Shown here one piece after another: positions 17,224 through 26,238 of a stretch of 64,000 bases of DNA. The position numbers and the translations under genes were made by a program. How positions within the stretch are numbered: the first letter of the stretch is position 1; the number at the start of each line of letters is the position of its first letter. The stretch comes from Candidatus Intricatilinea gracilis. Lineage in GTDB: Bacteria > Pseudomonadota > Gammaproteobacteria > Burkholderiales > Burkholderiaceae_C. The stretch lies in the NCBI GenBank assembly GCA_016702605.1, contig JADJDQ010000021.1:186001-250000 (forward strand), in the 5' to 3' direction. The notes under the pieces are model-generated. The model had not been told where the DNA came from and ran no database searches. It saw only the letters and a list, made by a program, of their open reading frames with translations.

Positions 17224-17721
17224 ATGACAGTGTCGACCTGGATCGACTGGGGTTTTCTCGCCGTGCTCGTCGCCTCGGTGCTGGTGGGCGCCGTGCGTGG
17301 CTTGGTGTACGAGGTGTTGGCGCTGCTGGGCTGGCTGGTGGCCTGGCTGGTGGCGCGCACCTGGGGTGTCGACCTGGCGCAGATGCTGCACCTGGGCTCG
17401 CCGGGCTCGGCGCTGCAGCACGGCGCCGGTTATGTGCTGGCGTTTGTGGGTGCCTTGCTGGCCTGGCGGCTGCTGGGCTGGGCAGTGCGCCAGTTGTTGC
17501 ATGCTTCACCTCTGGCGCCGGTCGACCGGCTGCTTGGCGCGGCGTTCGGCTTGTTGCGCGGGCTGGTCATGTTGCTGGTGCTGGTCGGCCTGGTCGACCT
17601 GACGCCGTTGGGGCGTATGGCGGCCTGGGGCGCCTCGGTCGGTGTCGGCCAGGTGCGGATGTTGCTGGACGTGATCGGCCCGGTCTTGCCGGGCGACCCG
17701 AACAAGCCGCCTCGGGCATGA
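17224..17721 (+). CDS. cvpA: CvpA family membrane protein
   Basis: A small inner-membrane protein of 165 residues with four hydrophobic segments, starting WIDWGFLAVLVASVLVGAV. In Escherichia coli cvpA is co-transcribed with purF and is needed for colicin V production and envelope stress tolerance; its biochemical role is unknown. The family signature GAVRGLVYEVLALLGWLVAW is complete. The ATG at 17224 is used here; a GTG two codons earlier (17218) is also possible because the only weak ribosome-binding site, GAG near 17210, suits either. The order SPOR-cvpA-purF is conserved, supporting co-transcription. Confidence 0.92.
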   Translation: MTVSTWIDWGFLAVLVASVLVGAVRGLVYEVLALLGWLVAWLVARTWGVDLAQMLHLGSPGSALQHGAGYVLAFVGALLAWRLLGWAVRQLLHASPLAPVDRLLGAAFGLLRGLVMLLVLVGLVDLTPLGRMAAWGASVGVGQVRMLLDVIGPVLPGDPNKPPRA

Positions 17722-17803
17722 TGCGGGGCGGACGGCGGCTCGCGCCGGCTCGCGCCTGGTTGGTTGTAAGCGCGCTTCGGTGCCGCGCAATTGGAGTTGT
17801 GGG

Positions 17804-19324
17804 ATGTGTGGCATCGTCGGGGTGATCGCAGGATCGCCGGTAAACCAGTTGATCTATGACGCCTTGCTGCTGCTGCAGCACCGGGGCCAGGATGCCGCAG
17901 GCATCGTGACTGCCAATGGCACCAAGTTCTTCATGCACAAGGCGCGCGGCATGGTGCGCGACGTTTTTCGCACCCGCAACATGCGGGCGCTGCCGGGCAA
18001 TGTGGGACTGGGTCAGGTGCGTTACCCGACGGCCGGCAATGCCTACAGCGAAGAAGAGGCGCAGCCCTTCTACGTCAACGCGCCGTTTGGTGTGGTGCTG
18101 GTGCACAACGGCAACATCACCAACGCCCAGGCACTGAGGCAGGAGTTGTTCGGCCTGGACCGGCGCCATCTCAACACCGACAGTGACACCGAGGTGCTGA
18201 TCAACGTGTTGGCGCACGAGCTCGAACTGGCCGCGCGCGACATGCCACTCACCTCGGCCGAGGTATTCAAGGCGATCGCCGCCGTGCACCGGCGTGTCAA
18301 GGGGTCGTACGCCGTGGTGGCGCTCATCGCAGGTTATGGCCTGGTGGCGTTTCGCGACCCGTTCGGCATCCGGCCGCTATGCCTGGGGCAGCAGGCCACC
18401 GCGCACGGCAACGACTGGATGGTGGCGAGTGAATCGGTGGCGCTGGAAGGCAACGGTTTTCGCATGGTGCGCGACGTGGCACCCGGCGAGGCCATCTTCA
18501 TCGATGTGGCCGGCCGCCTGCATGCCCAGCAATGTGCCGCCGAGCCTCAGTTGCACCCCTGCATCTTCGAATACGTCTACCTGGCACGGCCCGATTCGGT
18601 GATCGACGGCATCTCGGTCTACCACGCCCGTCTCAATATGGGTGAAACGCTGGCGCAGCGCGTCATCAACCTGCTGGCGCCGTCGGAGATCGATGTGGTC
18701 ATCCCCATCCCGGAATCGAGCCGGCCGTCGGCCATGCAACTGGCTCAGAAGCTCGGCAAACCGTACCGCGAGGGCTTCGTCAAGAACCGCTACGTGGGCC
18801 GCACCTTCATCATGCCCGGCCAGGCGGTGCGCAAGAAGAGCGTGCGCCAGAAGCTCAACGCCATGGCGATGGAGTTCAAGGGCCGCAACGTGTTGCTGGT
18901 GGACGACTCGATCGTGCGTGGCACCACGTCCAAGGAGATCGTGCAGATGGCGCGCGAGGCCGGTGCCAACAAGGTGTACATGGCCTCGGCTGCGCCGCCG
19001 GTGCGTTACCCCAACGTCTACGGCATCGACATGCCGACCAGCGAAGAGCTGATCGCCCACGACCGCACCATGGAAGAGATCCGCGAATACATCGGCTGTG
19101 ATGCCTTGATCTATCAGGACGTCGATGCCATGAAACGCGCCATCTCGTCGCTCAACCCGACGATCCACGGCTTCGAGGCCTCGTGTTTCGACGGCGTCTA
19201 CATCACCGGTGATGTCAGCGTGGCCGACTTCCAGGCCATGCGTACTCAACGCGCCAATCAGCCCGACGAAGAAGACAGTGACGCTCGTGGTCGACTGGCG
19301 CTGCAGGGCGCCGGCGCCCAGTAG
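17804..19324 (+). CDS. purF: amidophosphoribosyltransferase
   Basis: Catalyses the first step of purine synthesis, from PRPP and glutamine to phosphoribosylamine. The start is fixed at ATG 17804 because the next residue, Cys2 (MCGIVGVI), must become the N-terminal nucleophile after Met removal. The N-terminal half is a class II glutamine amidotransferase (LLLQHRGQDAAGIV); the C-terminal half is a type I phosphoribosyltransferase with the PRPP loop VLLVDDSIVRGTTSKEI. The length is 506 residues. The frame extends eight codons upstream, but that cannot be used. Neighbours cvpA and metZ fit the common betaproteobacterial order. Confidence 0.97.
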   Translation: MCGIVGVIAGSPVNQLIYDALLLLQHRGQDAAGIVTANGTKFFMHKARGMVRDVFRTRNMRALPGNVGLGQVRYPTAGNAYSEEEAQPFYVNAPFGVVLVHNGNITNAQALRQELFGLDRRHLNTDSDTEVLINVLAHELELAARDMPLTSAEVFKAIAAVHRRVKGSYAVVALIAGYGLVAFRDPFGIRPLCLGQQATAHGNDWMVASESVALEGNGFRMVRDVAPGEAIFIDVAGRLHAQQCAAEPQLHPCIFEYVYLARPDSVIDGISVYHARLNMGETLAQRVINLLAPSEIDVVIPIPESSRPSAMQLAQKLGKPYREGFVKNRYVGRTFIMPGQAVRKKSVRQKLNAMAMEFKGRNVLLVDDSIVRGTTSKEIVQMAREAGANKVYMASAAPPVRYPNVYGIDMPTSEELIAHDRTMEEIREYIGCDALIYQDVDAMKRAISSLNPTIHGFEASCFDGVYITGDVSVADFQAMRTQRANQPDEEDSDARGRLALQGAGAQ

Positions 19325-19386
19325 GCCATGAGCTGGGCCCAGGCCTACGCACCGGCTGACGCCGTCCAGACACGACACGATCAACA

Positions 19387-20613
19387 ATGACCTCGACCAT
19401 CGATTCCAAGCGCTTGCCGCGCACCGATCTGCCGCCCGACGTGCGCCGCGACACCCTGGCCGTGCGCGAAGGCCTGCCGGCCACCGCCTGGGGCGAAAAC
19501 TCCGAGGCCTTGTTCCTCACCAGCAGCTTCGTGCACCCCGATGCGGCCACCGCCGCGGCACGCTTCGCCAACGAGGAAGAAGCCTTCGTCTACAGCCGCT
19601 TCTCGAACCCCACCGTCATGATGATGGAGCGCCGGCTCGCGGCACTCGAGGGAACGACCGGATGTATCGCCACCTCGAGTGGCATGTCGGCCATCCTCAT
19701 CACCATCATGTCGCTGCTCAAGGCGGGTGACCACGTGGTGTGTTCACAAGGTGTGTTCGGCTCGACCATCAAGCTGTTCCAGGACTTCGCCAAGTTCGGC
19801 ATCCAGACCAGCTTCGTCTCGCAGACCGACCCGGCCGAGTGGCAGGCGGCCATGTTGCCCAACACCAAGCTGCTGTTTGCCGAGACACCCAACAACCCGC
19901 TCACCGAGGTGTGCGACATCGCCGCACTCGCCGAGATCGCCCACGCCGGCGGCGCGCTGCTGCTGGTCGACAACTGCTTTTGTTCACCCGCGCTGCAGCA
20001 GCCGGTGAAATTCGGCGCCGACCTGGTGATGCATTCGGGCACCAAGTTCCTCGATGGCCAGGGCCGCGTCGTGGCCGGTGCGTTATGTGGGCCAGCCGAG
20101 CTGATCGACGCCAAGTTCGTGCCGACCATGCGCAGCGCCGGCATGACGTTGTCACCCTTCAACGCCTGGGTCGTGCTCAAGGGCATGGAGACGCTCTCCA
20201 TTCGCCTGCAGGCGCAAAGTGCGCGGGCGCTCGAGATTGCGCGCTGGCTCGAAGCCCAGCCTGCTGTCGATCGGGTGTATTACCCCGGCCTCGAATCCCA
20301 TCCGCAACACGCGCTGGCGATGAAGCAGCAGTCGGGACTGGGTGGCGCGGTGGTGTCCTTCGTGGTCAAGGGTGAACGGGCGGGCGCCTGGGCGGTGTCG
20401 GACGCCACGCGCATCTGTTCGGTCACGTCCAACCTGGGTGACACCAAGACCACCATCACCCATCCATCGACCACCTCGCACGGCCGCCTCAGCGAGGCGC
20501 ACCGCCAGGCCGCCGGCATCACGCAAGGTATGTTGCGCCTGGCCGTGGGGCTGGAAGACGTCGAAGACCTCAAGGCCGATCTGGCGCGTGGCCTCGCGGG
20601 TCTGGGCGCCTGA
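19387..20613 (+). CDS. metZ: O-succinylhomoserine sulfhydrylase
   Basis: A PLP enzyme that makes homocysteine from O-succinylhomoserine and sulfide, the direct-sulfurylation route to methionine. It belongs to the Cys/Met metabolism family; the PLP lysine is Lys220 in MHSGTKFLDGQGR. Other signatures are YSRFSNPTVMMMERRLAALE, SSGMSAIL and the C-terminal HPSTTSHGRLSEAHR. The form with 408 residues located directly after purF is the MetZ type of beta- and gammaproteobacteria. A cystathionine gamma-synthase would be the nearest alternative, but the synteny favours MetZ. The start ATG is 62 bases after purF. Confidence 0.93.
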   Translation: MTSTIDSKRLPRTDLPPDVRRDTLAVREGLPATAWGENSEALFLTSSFVHPDAATAAARFANEEEAFVYSRFSNPTVMMMERRLAALEGTTGCIATSSGMSAILITIMSLLKAGDHVVCSQGVFGSTIKLFQDFAKFGIQTSFVSQTDPAEWQAAMLPNTKLLFAETPNNPLTEVCDIAALAEIAHAGGALLLVDNCFCSPALQQPVKFGADLVMHSGTKFLDGQGRVVAGALCGPAELIDAKFVPTMRSAGMTLSPFNAWVVLKGMETLSIRLQAQSARALEIARWLEAQPAVDRVYYPGLESHPQHALAMKQQSGLGGAVVSFVVKGERAGAWAVSDATRICSVTSNLGDTKTTITHPSTTSHGRLSEAHRQAAGITQGMLRLAVGLEDVEDLKADLARGLAGLGA

Positions 20614-20712
20614 CCAAACGTTTGCCGATCGGCCACCAGGCCACCGTCACCTGATCCAAACCGCGGCCGACTTCGACGTCGGCCGCTGCACTTGAAGCGT
20701 AAAGAACGACCC

Positions 20713-22107
20713 ATGAGACCTCCCATCCGCACCCGCATCGCCCCGTCACCGACGGGCTTCCTGCACCTGGGCACGGCGCGCACGGCGCTGTATTCGTGGG
20801 CCTACGCGCGCCATTTCGGCGGCGAGTTCGTGCTGCGCATCGAGGACACCGATGTGGCGCGTTCGACGCAGGACTCGGTCGACCAGATCCTGGCCTCGAT
20901 GCGCTGGCTCGGTCTGGACTACGACGAAGGTCCGGTCTACCAGATGCATCGGCTGGCGCGTTACGGCGCTGTCGTCGACCAGCTCATCGCCGCAGGCAAG
21001 GCCTACCGCTGCTACTGCTCGCCCCAAGACCTCGAAGCCATGAAGGCTGCCCAGGAAGCCCGCGGCGAGAAGCGCCGATACGACGGCACCTGGCGCCCCG
21101 CTGCGGGCAAGGTACTGCCACCGGTGCCGCAGGGTGTGGAACCGGTGATCCGCTTCTGCAATCCGCCCGACGGCGACGTGACCTGGGACGACCTGGTCAA
21201 GGGCCCGATCACCATCAACAACCGCGAGATCGACGATCTCATCATCATGCGGGCCGACGGTGTGCCGACCTACAACTTCGCCGTGGTGGTCGACGACTGG
21301 GACATGACGATCAGCCATGTCTTTCGCGGTGACGAACACATCAACAACACACCCTGGCAGATCAACATCTTCAACGCGCTGGGTGCGCCGCTGCCGCGGT
21401 TCGGCCACCTGCCCATCATCCTGGGCGACGATGGGCAGAAGCTCTCCAAGCGCCGCGGTGCGGTGAGTGTCACGGCCTATGAAGAGAGCGGCTTCCTGCC
21501 CGAGGCCATGCTCAACTACCTGGCGCGCCTGGGGTGGAGCCATGGTGACGACGAACTCTTCTCGCGCGAGCAACTGATCAACTGGTTCGACGGCGGCCAC
21601 CTGTCGCGCAGCCCCGCGCAGTGGGATCCGGCCAAGCTGGCCTGGGTGAACGCCCACTACATCAAGGCGGCCGAGCCCGCCCGTCTGGCGCAGCTGGTGC
21701 TGCCACAGCTGGCGCGACTTGGCATCACGGCCGAGGCCGACACCGCCCTGGCGCAGCGTTGTGCGCTGCTCAAGGACCGCTGCGCCACGCTGGTGGAACT
21801 GGCCGACTGGCTGCGTATGTATTACCAGCCGGTGCAGCCCAGCGAAGCCGACCGCGCACTCCATCTGACCGAGACCATCAAGCCCGCCATCGCGGCGCTG
21901 GCGGCGCGTCTGGCCGAGTGTGAATGGGCCGCGCCAGCCATCAACCAGGCCATCAAGGCCACGGTGGCCGAGTACCAGATCAAGATGCCGCAACTCGCCA
22001 TTCCCCTGCGTGTGCTGGTGTGCGGACGGGCCCAGACACCGTCGGTCGACGCGGTGCTGGCGTCCTTCAATCGTCGAAGTGTTCTGGACCGCTTGCAAAC
22101 CTCATGA
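20713..22107 (+). CDS. gltX: glutamyl-tRNA synthetase
   Basis: Charges tRNA-Glu with glutamate. It is a class I synthetase of 464 residues. The HIGH-type motif is PSPTGFLHLGTA (residues 11-22) and the KMSKS loop is KLSKR at 243-247. The start at ATG 20713 gives MRPPIRTRIAPSPTG; the open frame continues seven codons upstream to a TTG that lacks support. Directly downstream lies an operon with tRNA-Ala, tRNA-Glu and tRNA-Asp, so the enzyme gene adjoins one copy of its own substrate. The promoter of that operon overlaps the last codons of gltX. Confidence 0.97.
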   Translation: MRPPIRTRIAPSPTGFLHLGTARTALYSWAYARHFGGEFVLRIEDTDVARSTQDSVDQILASMRWLGLDYDEGPVYQMHRLARYGAVVDQLIAAGKAYRCYCSPQDLEAMKAAQEARGEKRRYDGTWRPAAGKVLPPVPQGVEPVIRFCNPPDGDVTWDDLVKGPITINNREIDDLIIMRADGVPTYNFAVVVDDWDMTISHVFRGDEHINNTPWQINIFNALGAPLPRFGHLPIILGDDGQKLSKRRGAVSVTAYEESGFLPEAMLNYLARLGWSHGDDELFSREQLINWFDGGHLSRSPAQWDPAKLAWVNAHYIKAAEPARLAQLVLPQLARLGITAEADTALAQRCALLKDRCATLVELADWLRMYYQPVQPSEADRALHLTETIKPAIAALAARLAECEWAAPAINQAIKATVAEYQIKMPQLAIPLRVLVCGRAQTPSVDAVLASFNRRSVLDRLQTS

Positions 22108-22122
22108 ATTCTGGTCTATACT
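22093..22122 (+). promoter_or_regulatory. promoter of the tRNA Ala-Glu-Asp operon
   Basis: TTGCAA at 22093-22098, an 18-base spacer, TATACT at 22117-22122. The -35 box lies inside the last codons of gltX. About 110 bases of leader follow before tRNA-Ala, including a hairpin (ACAAAGC/GCTTTGT around loop CTCG, 22161-22178) with no T-run. Confidence 0.65.
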
Positions 22123-22241
22123 CTTGCTCTCGCTTGAACGACAGCTTGCAGACAAACGAAACAAAGCCTCGGCTTTGTAGGGGTGTCAGGATTCACGGAA
22201 GGTTTGATTAAGCACCACAAGTGCCGCGTCAAAACTACTTT

Positions 22242-22317
<76 letters not shown>

Positions 22318-22355
22318 TCCTCAAGCAATATGTTGTTCGAGACGGCGAAGAATAT

Positions 22356-22431
22356 GACCCCTTCGTCTAGAGGCCTAGGACACGACCCTTTCACGGTCGT
22401 TACAGGGGTTCGAATCCCCTAGGGGTCGCCA
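22356..22431 (+). tRNA. tRNA-Glu(UUC)
   Basis: 76 bases with encoded CCA. It begins GACCCCTTCGTCTAGAGG; the anticodon stem CGACC/GGTCG holds the loop CTTTCAC, anticodon TTC. The T arm is AGGGGTTCGAATCCCCT and the acceptor end AGGGGTCG-CCA. It lies 38 bases after tRNA-Ala in the same operon. Confidence 0.97.
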
Positions 22432-22488
22432 AGTTTGGCAGAGCTTGCGCAAATGGTGAAAACCATGAGTATGAATCTGCTGGTCTTA

Positions 22489-22565
22489 GGAGTGGTAGTT
22501 CAGTTGGTTAGAATACCGGCCTGTCACGCCGGGGGTCGCGGGTTCGAGCCCCGTCCACTCCGCCA
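22489..22565 (+). tRNA. tRNA-Asp(GUC)
   Basis: 77 bases with encoded CCA. The acceptor GGAGTGG pairs with CCACTCC. The anticodon loop CTGTCAC in the stem CCGGC/GCCGG gives anticodon GTC. The T arm is CGCGGGTTCGAGCCCCG. It is the last gene of the tRNA operon, with a terminator 11 bases downstream. Confidence 0.97.
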
Positions 22566-22576
22566 ACCATTCAAGA

Positions 22577-22608
22577 AACCGCTGCAAAGTAATTTGCAGC
22601 GGTTTTTT
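22577..22608 (+). terminator. Rho-independent terminator of the tRNA operon
   Basis: Perfect twelve-base arms AACCGCTGCAAA (22577-22588) and TTTGCAGCGGTT (22593-22604), loop GTAA, followed by further T residues. On the opposite strand it could also stop transcription of the convergent EamA gene, which ends 11 bases away. Confidence 0.95.
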
Positions 22609-22618
22609 CTTGTTTGTC

Positions 22619-23542
22619 TCACGCACGGCGCGGCGCCCATACTCCCGTCGCCAGGGCGGTTCCGAGCAAGATGATGGCGCAGCCCAGCAACATCGCCAGG
22701 GAGATGGCCTCACCCAGCACCAGCCAGCCCCAGAACGCCGCGAAGGCCGGCACTAGGTAGGTGACGCTCATGGCATAGGTGGGCCCGACGCGCGAAATCA
22801 GCCTGAAATACAGGATGTAGGCCACGCCGGTGCACAGCAGCGCCAGCGCCAGCGCCGCCGCCCACGGCGTGGCGCCAGGGTTGTGCGCCGGCCAGTGGCC
22901 GGCCGCGGGCAGTGCCAGCAGCAAGGCCGACCCGAGCTGGCTGCCGGTGGCCAGCGCCATGGGCGCCACGCCGGCCAGATGACGGCGCGTGAAGTTGGCC
23001 GAAAAGCCGTACATCAGTGCGGCGGCCAGACAGGCGGCGATGGGCGCTAGAAAGGCGAACACATCCAGCGCCGGGCTGGCCGGGTCCGACGCAGTGCCGG
23101 TCCAGTGGGCGCTGATCAGCTCGGTGAGGTGGGCATGGTCCCAGGCCAGCCACAACACGCCCAGAAACCCGATGGCCAGACCGATCACGCGGGGGCGTGC
23201 GAGCCGGTCCCCAAGCCACAGGGCCGCGATCGCCGCGCCCCACAGCGGCGTGGTGGCGTTGAAGATGGCTGACAGCCCGGCGTTGAGCGACTGCGCCGCG
23301 TAGGCAAAACAGATGAAGGGCAGGGCCGAATTGGTCAGCCCGACCAGTGCGATCGGCCCGGCCTTGGCCCTCAGCGCCGGCCATTCGCCACGCATGAGCA
23401 GCAGCGGCAGCAGCAGCAGGCTGGCGCCGGCCACACGCAGGAAGGACAGCGCCATGGCGCCGAACTCCGCCGCACCCAGGCGCATGAACAGAAACGACGC
23501 GCCCCAGATCGCTGCCAGACAACCCAGCTCGACATGATCCAT
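22619..23542 (-). CDS. EamA family (DMT superfamily) transporter
   Basis: A ten-helix inner-membrane protein of 307 residues with two EamA repeats: the first covers about residues 5-135, the second about 165-295. Members export amino acids or other metabolites; the substrate here is unknown. The ATG at 23542 gives MDHVELGCLAAIWGASFLFM, which places the start just before helix one as usual. The reading frame is open another 500 bases upstream, but this runs through the ogt gene in a different frame. The start is 11 bases beyond the end of the ogt gene, so the two are probably co-transcribed. Confidence 0.88.
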   Translation of the reverse strand: MDHVELGCLAAIWGASFLFMRLGAAEFGAMALSFLRVAGASLLLLPLLLMRGEWPALRAKAGPIALVGLTNSALPFICFAYAAQSLNAGLSAIFNATTPLWGAAIAALWLGDRLARPRVIGLAIGFLGVLWLAWDHAHLTELISAHWTGTASDPASPALDVFAFLAPIAACLAAALMYGFSANFTRRHLAGVAPMALATGSQLGSALLLALPAAGHWPAHNPGATPWAAALALALLCTGVAYILYFRLISRVGPTYAMSVTYLVPAFAAFWGWLVLGEAISLAMLLGCAIILLGTALATGVWAPRRA

Positions 23543-23553
23543 CGCGCGCGGCT

Positions 23554-24234
23554 TCAAGCGGCGCTCCGTGGTGCTCCAGCCCGTGCCGGCGCGATGGGCA
23601 TCGACGTCAGGTCGAGTGCAATCTGTGCCGTCGTCTTGCCTGTCGCGGCAAGCCCGGCCTGGCCCAGCGCCACACCTTCCAGCGTCAGCAGTGCCCGTTT
23701 GCGATCGAGTCCGCCGGCGTAACCAGTCAGGTCGCCGTTCCCACCCACCACGCGGTGGCAGGGCACGATCACCGAGACCGGATTGCGCCCGACGGCCGCG
23801 CCCACGGCCCGTACCGCGGCGGCCTTGCCGATGTGTGCGGCGACGCGGCCGTAGGTCGACGTGGCGCCGCAGCCGATCGCCAGCAGTTGGCGCCAGACCG
23901 CCTGCTGGAACGGCGTGCCGCGCAAGTCCAGCGCCAGCTCGAACTGCTTGCGTTCGCCGCGCCAGTACTCCTCCAGTTGCGCCATGGCCGGCGCCAGCAT
24001 GGGGTGTGACGGCGCCTCGGGCAGATCGAAACGTTCGGGCCACCCGCCGTCAGAGGCAGTCGCTTCGTCGGCAGATGTGGGCGCCAGCGGATGGTGTGCC
24101 TGCCCATCGAACCACAAGCCGGCCAGGCCACGGTCACTCGCCACCAGCAAGGCTGCGCCGAGCGGGGTGTCGATATGCGCCTGGGCGCTCAGGCCAGCCC
24201 AGCGGCCTTGGGGAGCAGCAGTCGAAGTGCTCAT
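23554..24234 (-). CDS. ogt: methylated-DNA-[protein]-cysteine S-methyltransferase
   Basis: A suicide repair enzyme that moves the alkyl group from O6-alkylguanine (and O4-alkylthymine) to its own cysteine. The acceptor is Cys159 in VIVPCHRVV. The preceding recognition segment GTPFQQAVWRQLLAIGCGAT and the helix motif YGRVAAHIGKAAAVRAVGAAVGRN are typical of Ogt/MGMT. It has 226 residues; the last 30 or so after the catalytic domain (LTLEGVALGQAG onward) are an unusual tail. It is followed by the EamA gene and preceded 13 bases upstream by the Ada-AlkA fusion gene in the same direction, making a repair operon. Confidence 0.93.
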   Translation of the reverse strand: MSTSTAAPQGRWAGLSAQAHIDTPLGAALLVASDRGLAGLWFDGQAHHPLAPTSADEATASDGGWPERFDLPEAPSHPMLAPAMAQLEEYWRGERKQFELALDLRGTPFQQAVWRQLLAIGCGATSTYGRVAAHIGKAAAVRAVGAAVGRNPVSVIVPCHRVVGGNGDLTGYAGGLDRKRALLTLEGVALGQAGLAATGKTTAQIALDLTSMPIAPARAGAPRSAA

Positions 24235-24247
24235 GATGATTGCTCCA

Positions 24248-26062
24248 TCAGGGATGTGTCGTGGCGCCAGGTGGGCGATTCGTGGCCGGCGTTTCGAGCT
24301 GATGCCACAGCTTCATCAGCGCATAGGCGCGCCAGGGTCGCCAGGCCAGTGAGCGCTGCAGCGCCGCAGCGGCGTCGCGTGGTCCGCCCGGGCCTTCGAG
24401 CGCCATCAACACCCCCAGGTCGCTGGCGGCAAACGCGTCCGGCCAGGCCAGGGCACGCAGGGCGATCAGCTGGGCGCTCCATTCGCCGATGCCGGGCAGG
24501 GCGCGCAAGGCGTCCAGGGTGGCCGGCACGTCGGCACTGGCGTCGAGCAGCAGGCCGTCACACACCGCCTGGGCCAGCGCCTGCAGCGCCCGCACACGTT
24601 GGCGCACGATGCCGAGTTGGCCGATCCGGTCCGGGCTGGCCTGTGCCATGGCTGCGGCGGTTGGAAACAGATGACTCACCTCGGCCCACGGTGTGTCGAC
24701 CGGCTCGCCCAGCGCCAGCACCAGGCGGCCCGTGATGGTGCGCGCCGCCGCCACGCTGATCTGCTGGCCCAGCACCACCCGCACCGCTGCCTCGAAGCCT
24801 CCGCTGGTGCCAAACGCGCCCGGGATACGCACGCCGGGGTGATGGTCGCCCGGCACGGTGGCCAACATGTCGGCGATGGCGGCCGGGTCGCCGTCCAGAT
24901 CCAGCGCCTGGCGCAAGGCCAGACGCACCGCGCCCAGAGCCGGCGCCAGGCTGGGCGCCAGAGCCACCGTCACTTCGTTGCGGCTGTCGTCCCAGGTCAG
25001 TTCGACCCAGCCGGCGAGCTGCTGGCCCTGGTGCCACACGGCCAGGCTGCGGCGCAGACAGGCGGCAGCGATCGACGCATCCGCTGGCCTGTGCACCACT
25101 TCGAGCCCGGGCACGGCGCGGCGCTGGAAGAAGTTCGCCACACCTGCCGCGTCATACGGCGGGCGATAGGGCAGTCGCAGCGTCAAGGCGCTGGCGCGCA
25201 GTTGCTCGCGACGGGCGATGAGCGCTGGGTCGACACTTGCAGCACCGGCACCGGCACCGGCACCGGCACCGGCACCGGCACCGGCTCCTGCTCCTGCTCC
25301 TGCGGGACGGCGCCGTTTCTTGTTCTCAGCACCGGCGCCAACTGGCTTTGCCACGCCGTCGGTCGGCAGGGTCGTCGAGGCAGAGGGCGTGGCCGGATCC
25401 GAATTCGAGTTCGTGATGATGTGGTCCTGATCTTTCGTGCCGCGGCGCAGTGCGCCGGGTGTCAGGCGGTAGTGCTCGGCAAACGCCGCCTGAAAACGCC
25501 GCAGGCTGGCGTAGCCGCTGGCCAGCGCCACCTCGGTGATCGGCAAGGCCGTGTCGGTGAGCAGTTGTTTGGCCAGCAGCAGTCGCTGAGTCGTGAGCCA
25601 GGCCAGCGGTGTCACGCCGTGCGCGGCCAAGAAGACCCGGCGCAGATGCCGGTCTGTCACGCCGAGTTGGCTGGCCAGGTCGGTCAGCGCCAACTGGCGT
25701 CCGTCAGCCACGGCGCGCTGCAGCAGCAACGCGGCGCGTTGCGCCAGCGCCTGCGGGGTGTCGATCATGGCCAGGCCGGGCGCCAATTCGGGGCGGCAAC
25801 GCAGGCAAGGCCTGAAGCCTTCACGTTCGGCCAGCGCGGCACTCGCATAAAAGCGGCAGTTCTCCTGGCGCGGCGCCCGCACCCGGCAGACCGGCCGGCA
25901 GTAGATACCGGTGCTGGTCACACCCACGTACAAGCGGCCGTCGAAACGTGCGTCGCGGGTCAGCAGCGCGCGATACCAGGCCTGCTGCAGCGGCGTGTCG
26001 GCGACGTCGGCCGGCACGGCGCCAGGTGTGGTGGGGGTCGACGGTGATGGCAGCGGGTTCAC
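24248..26062 (-). CDS. Ada-type regulator fused to 3-methyladenine DNA glycosylase II (AlkA)
   Basis: A three-part protein of about 604 residues. The N-terminus is an Ada zinc domain whose cysteines lie in GIYCRPVC (Cys55, Cys59) and CLRC (Cys86, Cys89); in Ada one of these takes methyl groups from phosphotriesters and switches the protein to an activator. An AraC-type helix-turn-helix follows (ALTDLASQLGVTDRHLRRVF). After a Gly-Ala repeat comes the AlkA glycosylase with VLGQQISVAAARTITGRLV, the HhH motif LPGIGEWSAQLIALRAL and the catalytic aspartate in AASDLGVLM. It should both sense alkylation damage and excise alkylated bases. The start is uncertain: the frame is open to an ATG at 26206, but a TACAAT -10 box of the divergent gene lies there, so a GTG at 26062 or 26086 is more likely. 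Confidence 0.87.
   Translation of the reverse strand: MNPLPSPSTPTTPGAVPADVADTPLQQAWYRALLTRDARFDGRLYVGVTSTGIYCRPVCRVRAPRQENCRFYASAALAEREGFRPCLRCRPELAPGLAMIDTPQALAQRAALLLQRAVADGRQLALTDLASQLGVTDRHLRRVFLAAHGVTPLAWLTTQRLLLAKQLLTDTALPITEVALASGYASLRRFQAAFAEHYRLTPGALRRGTKDQDHIITNSNSDPATPSASTTLPTDGVAKPVGAGAENKKRRRPAGAGAGAGAGAGAGAGAGAGAASVDPALIARREQLRASALTLRLPYRPPYDAAGVANFFQRRAVPGLEVVHRPADASIAAACLRRSLAVWHQGQQLAGWVELTWDDSRNEVTVALAPSLAPALGAVRLALRQALDLDGDPAAIADMLATVPGDHHPGVRIPGAFGTSGGFEAAVRVVLGQQISVAAARTITGRLVLALGEPVDTPWAEVSHLFPTAAAMAQASPDRIGQLGIVRQRVRALQALAQAVCDGLLLDASADVPATLDALRALPGIGEWSAQLIALRALAWPDAFAASDLGVLMALEGPGGPRDAAAALQRSLAWRPWRAYALMKLWHQLETPATNRPPGATTHP
25242..25301. repeat. tandem hexamer array inside the Ada-AlkA gene
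   Basis: Seven perfect copies of GCACCG (25242-25283) run directly into three copies of GCTCCT (25284-25301). Read on the minus strand this encodes an alternating Gly-Ala linker of about twenty residues between the AraC and glycosylase domains. Changes by whole units keep the reading frame. Confidence 0.95.
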
Positions 26063-26238
26063 GAAGTCATCATAGGTGTCGGCCACTTTGCCGCTGGCCG
26101 TTTCCGGACCTGTGCATCGCTGCTCATCTGGCCGCCGGTGGCCGACGAGACGACGCCCGAACGAAGGGCGGGGAGGGAAATCCCGCTCCCTACAATGCCG
26201 CGCCATCGGTTCATCGATCAGGGAAAGCGAACAAGCTC

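Noticed and set aside
26086..26206. Upstream extension of the Ada-AlkA gene to the ATG at 26206
   Set aside because: The extension has no resemblance to Ada proteins and overlaps the probable promoter of the divergent mutase gene; a GTG start further in is more likely.
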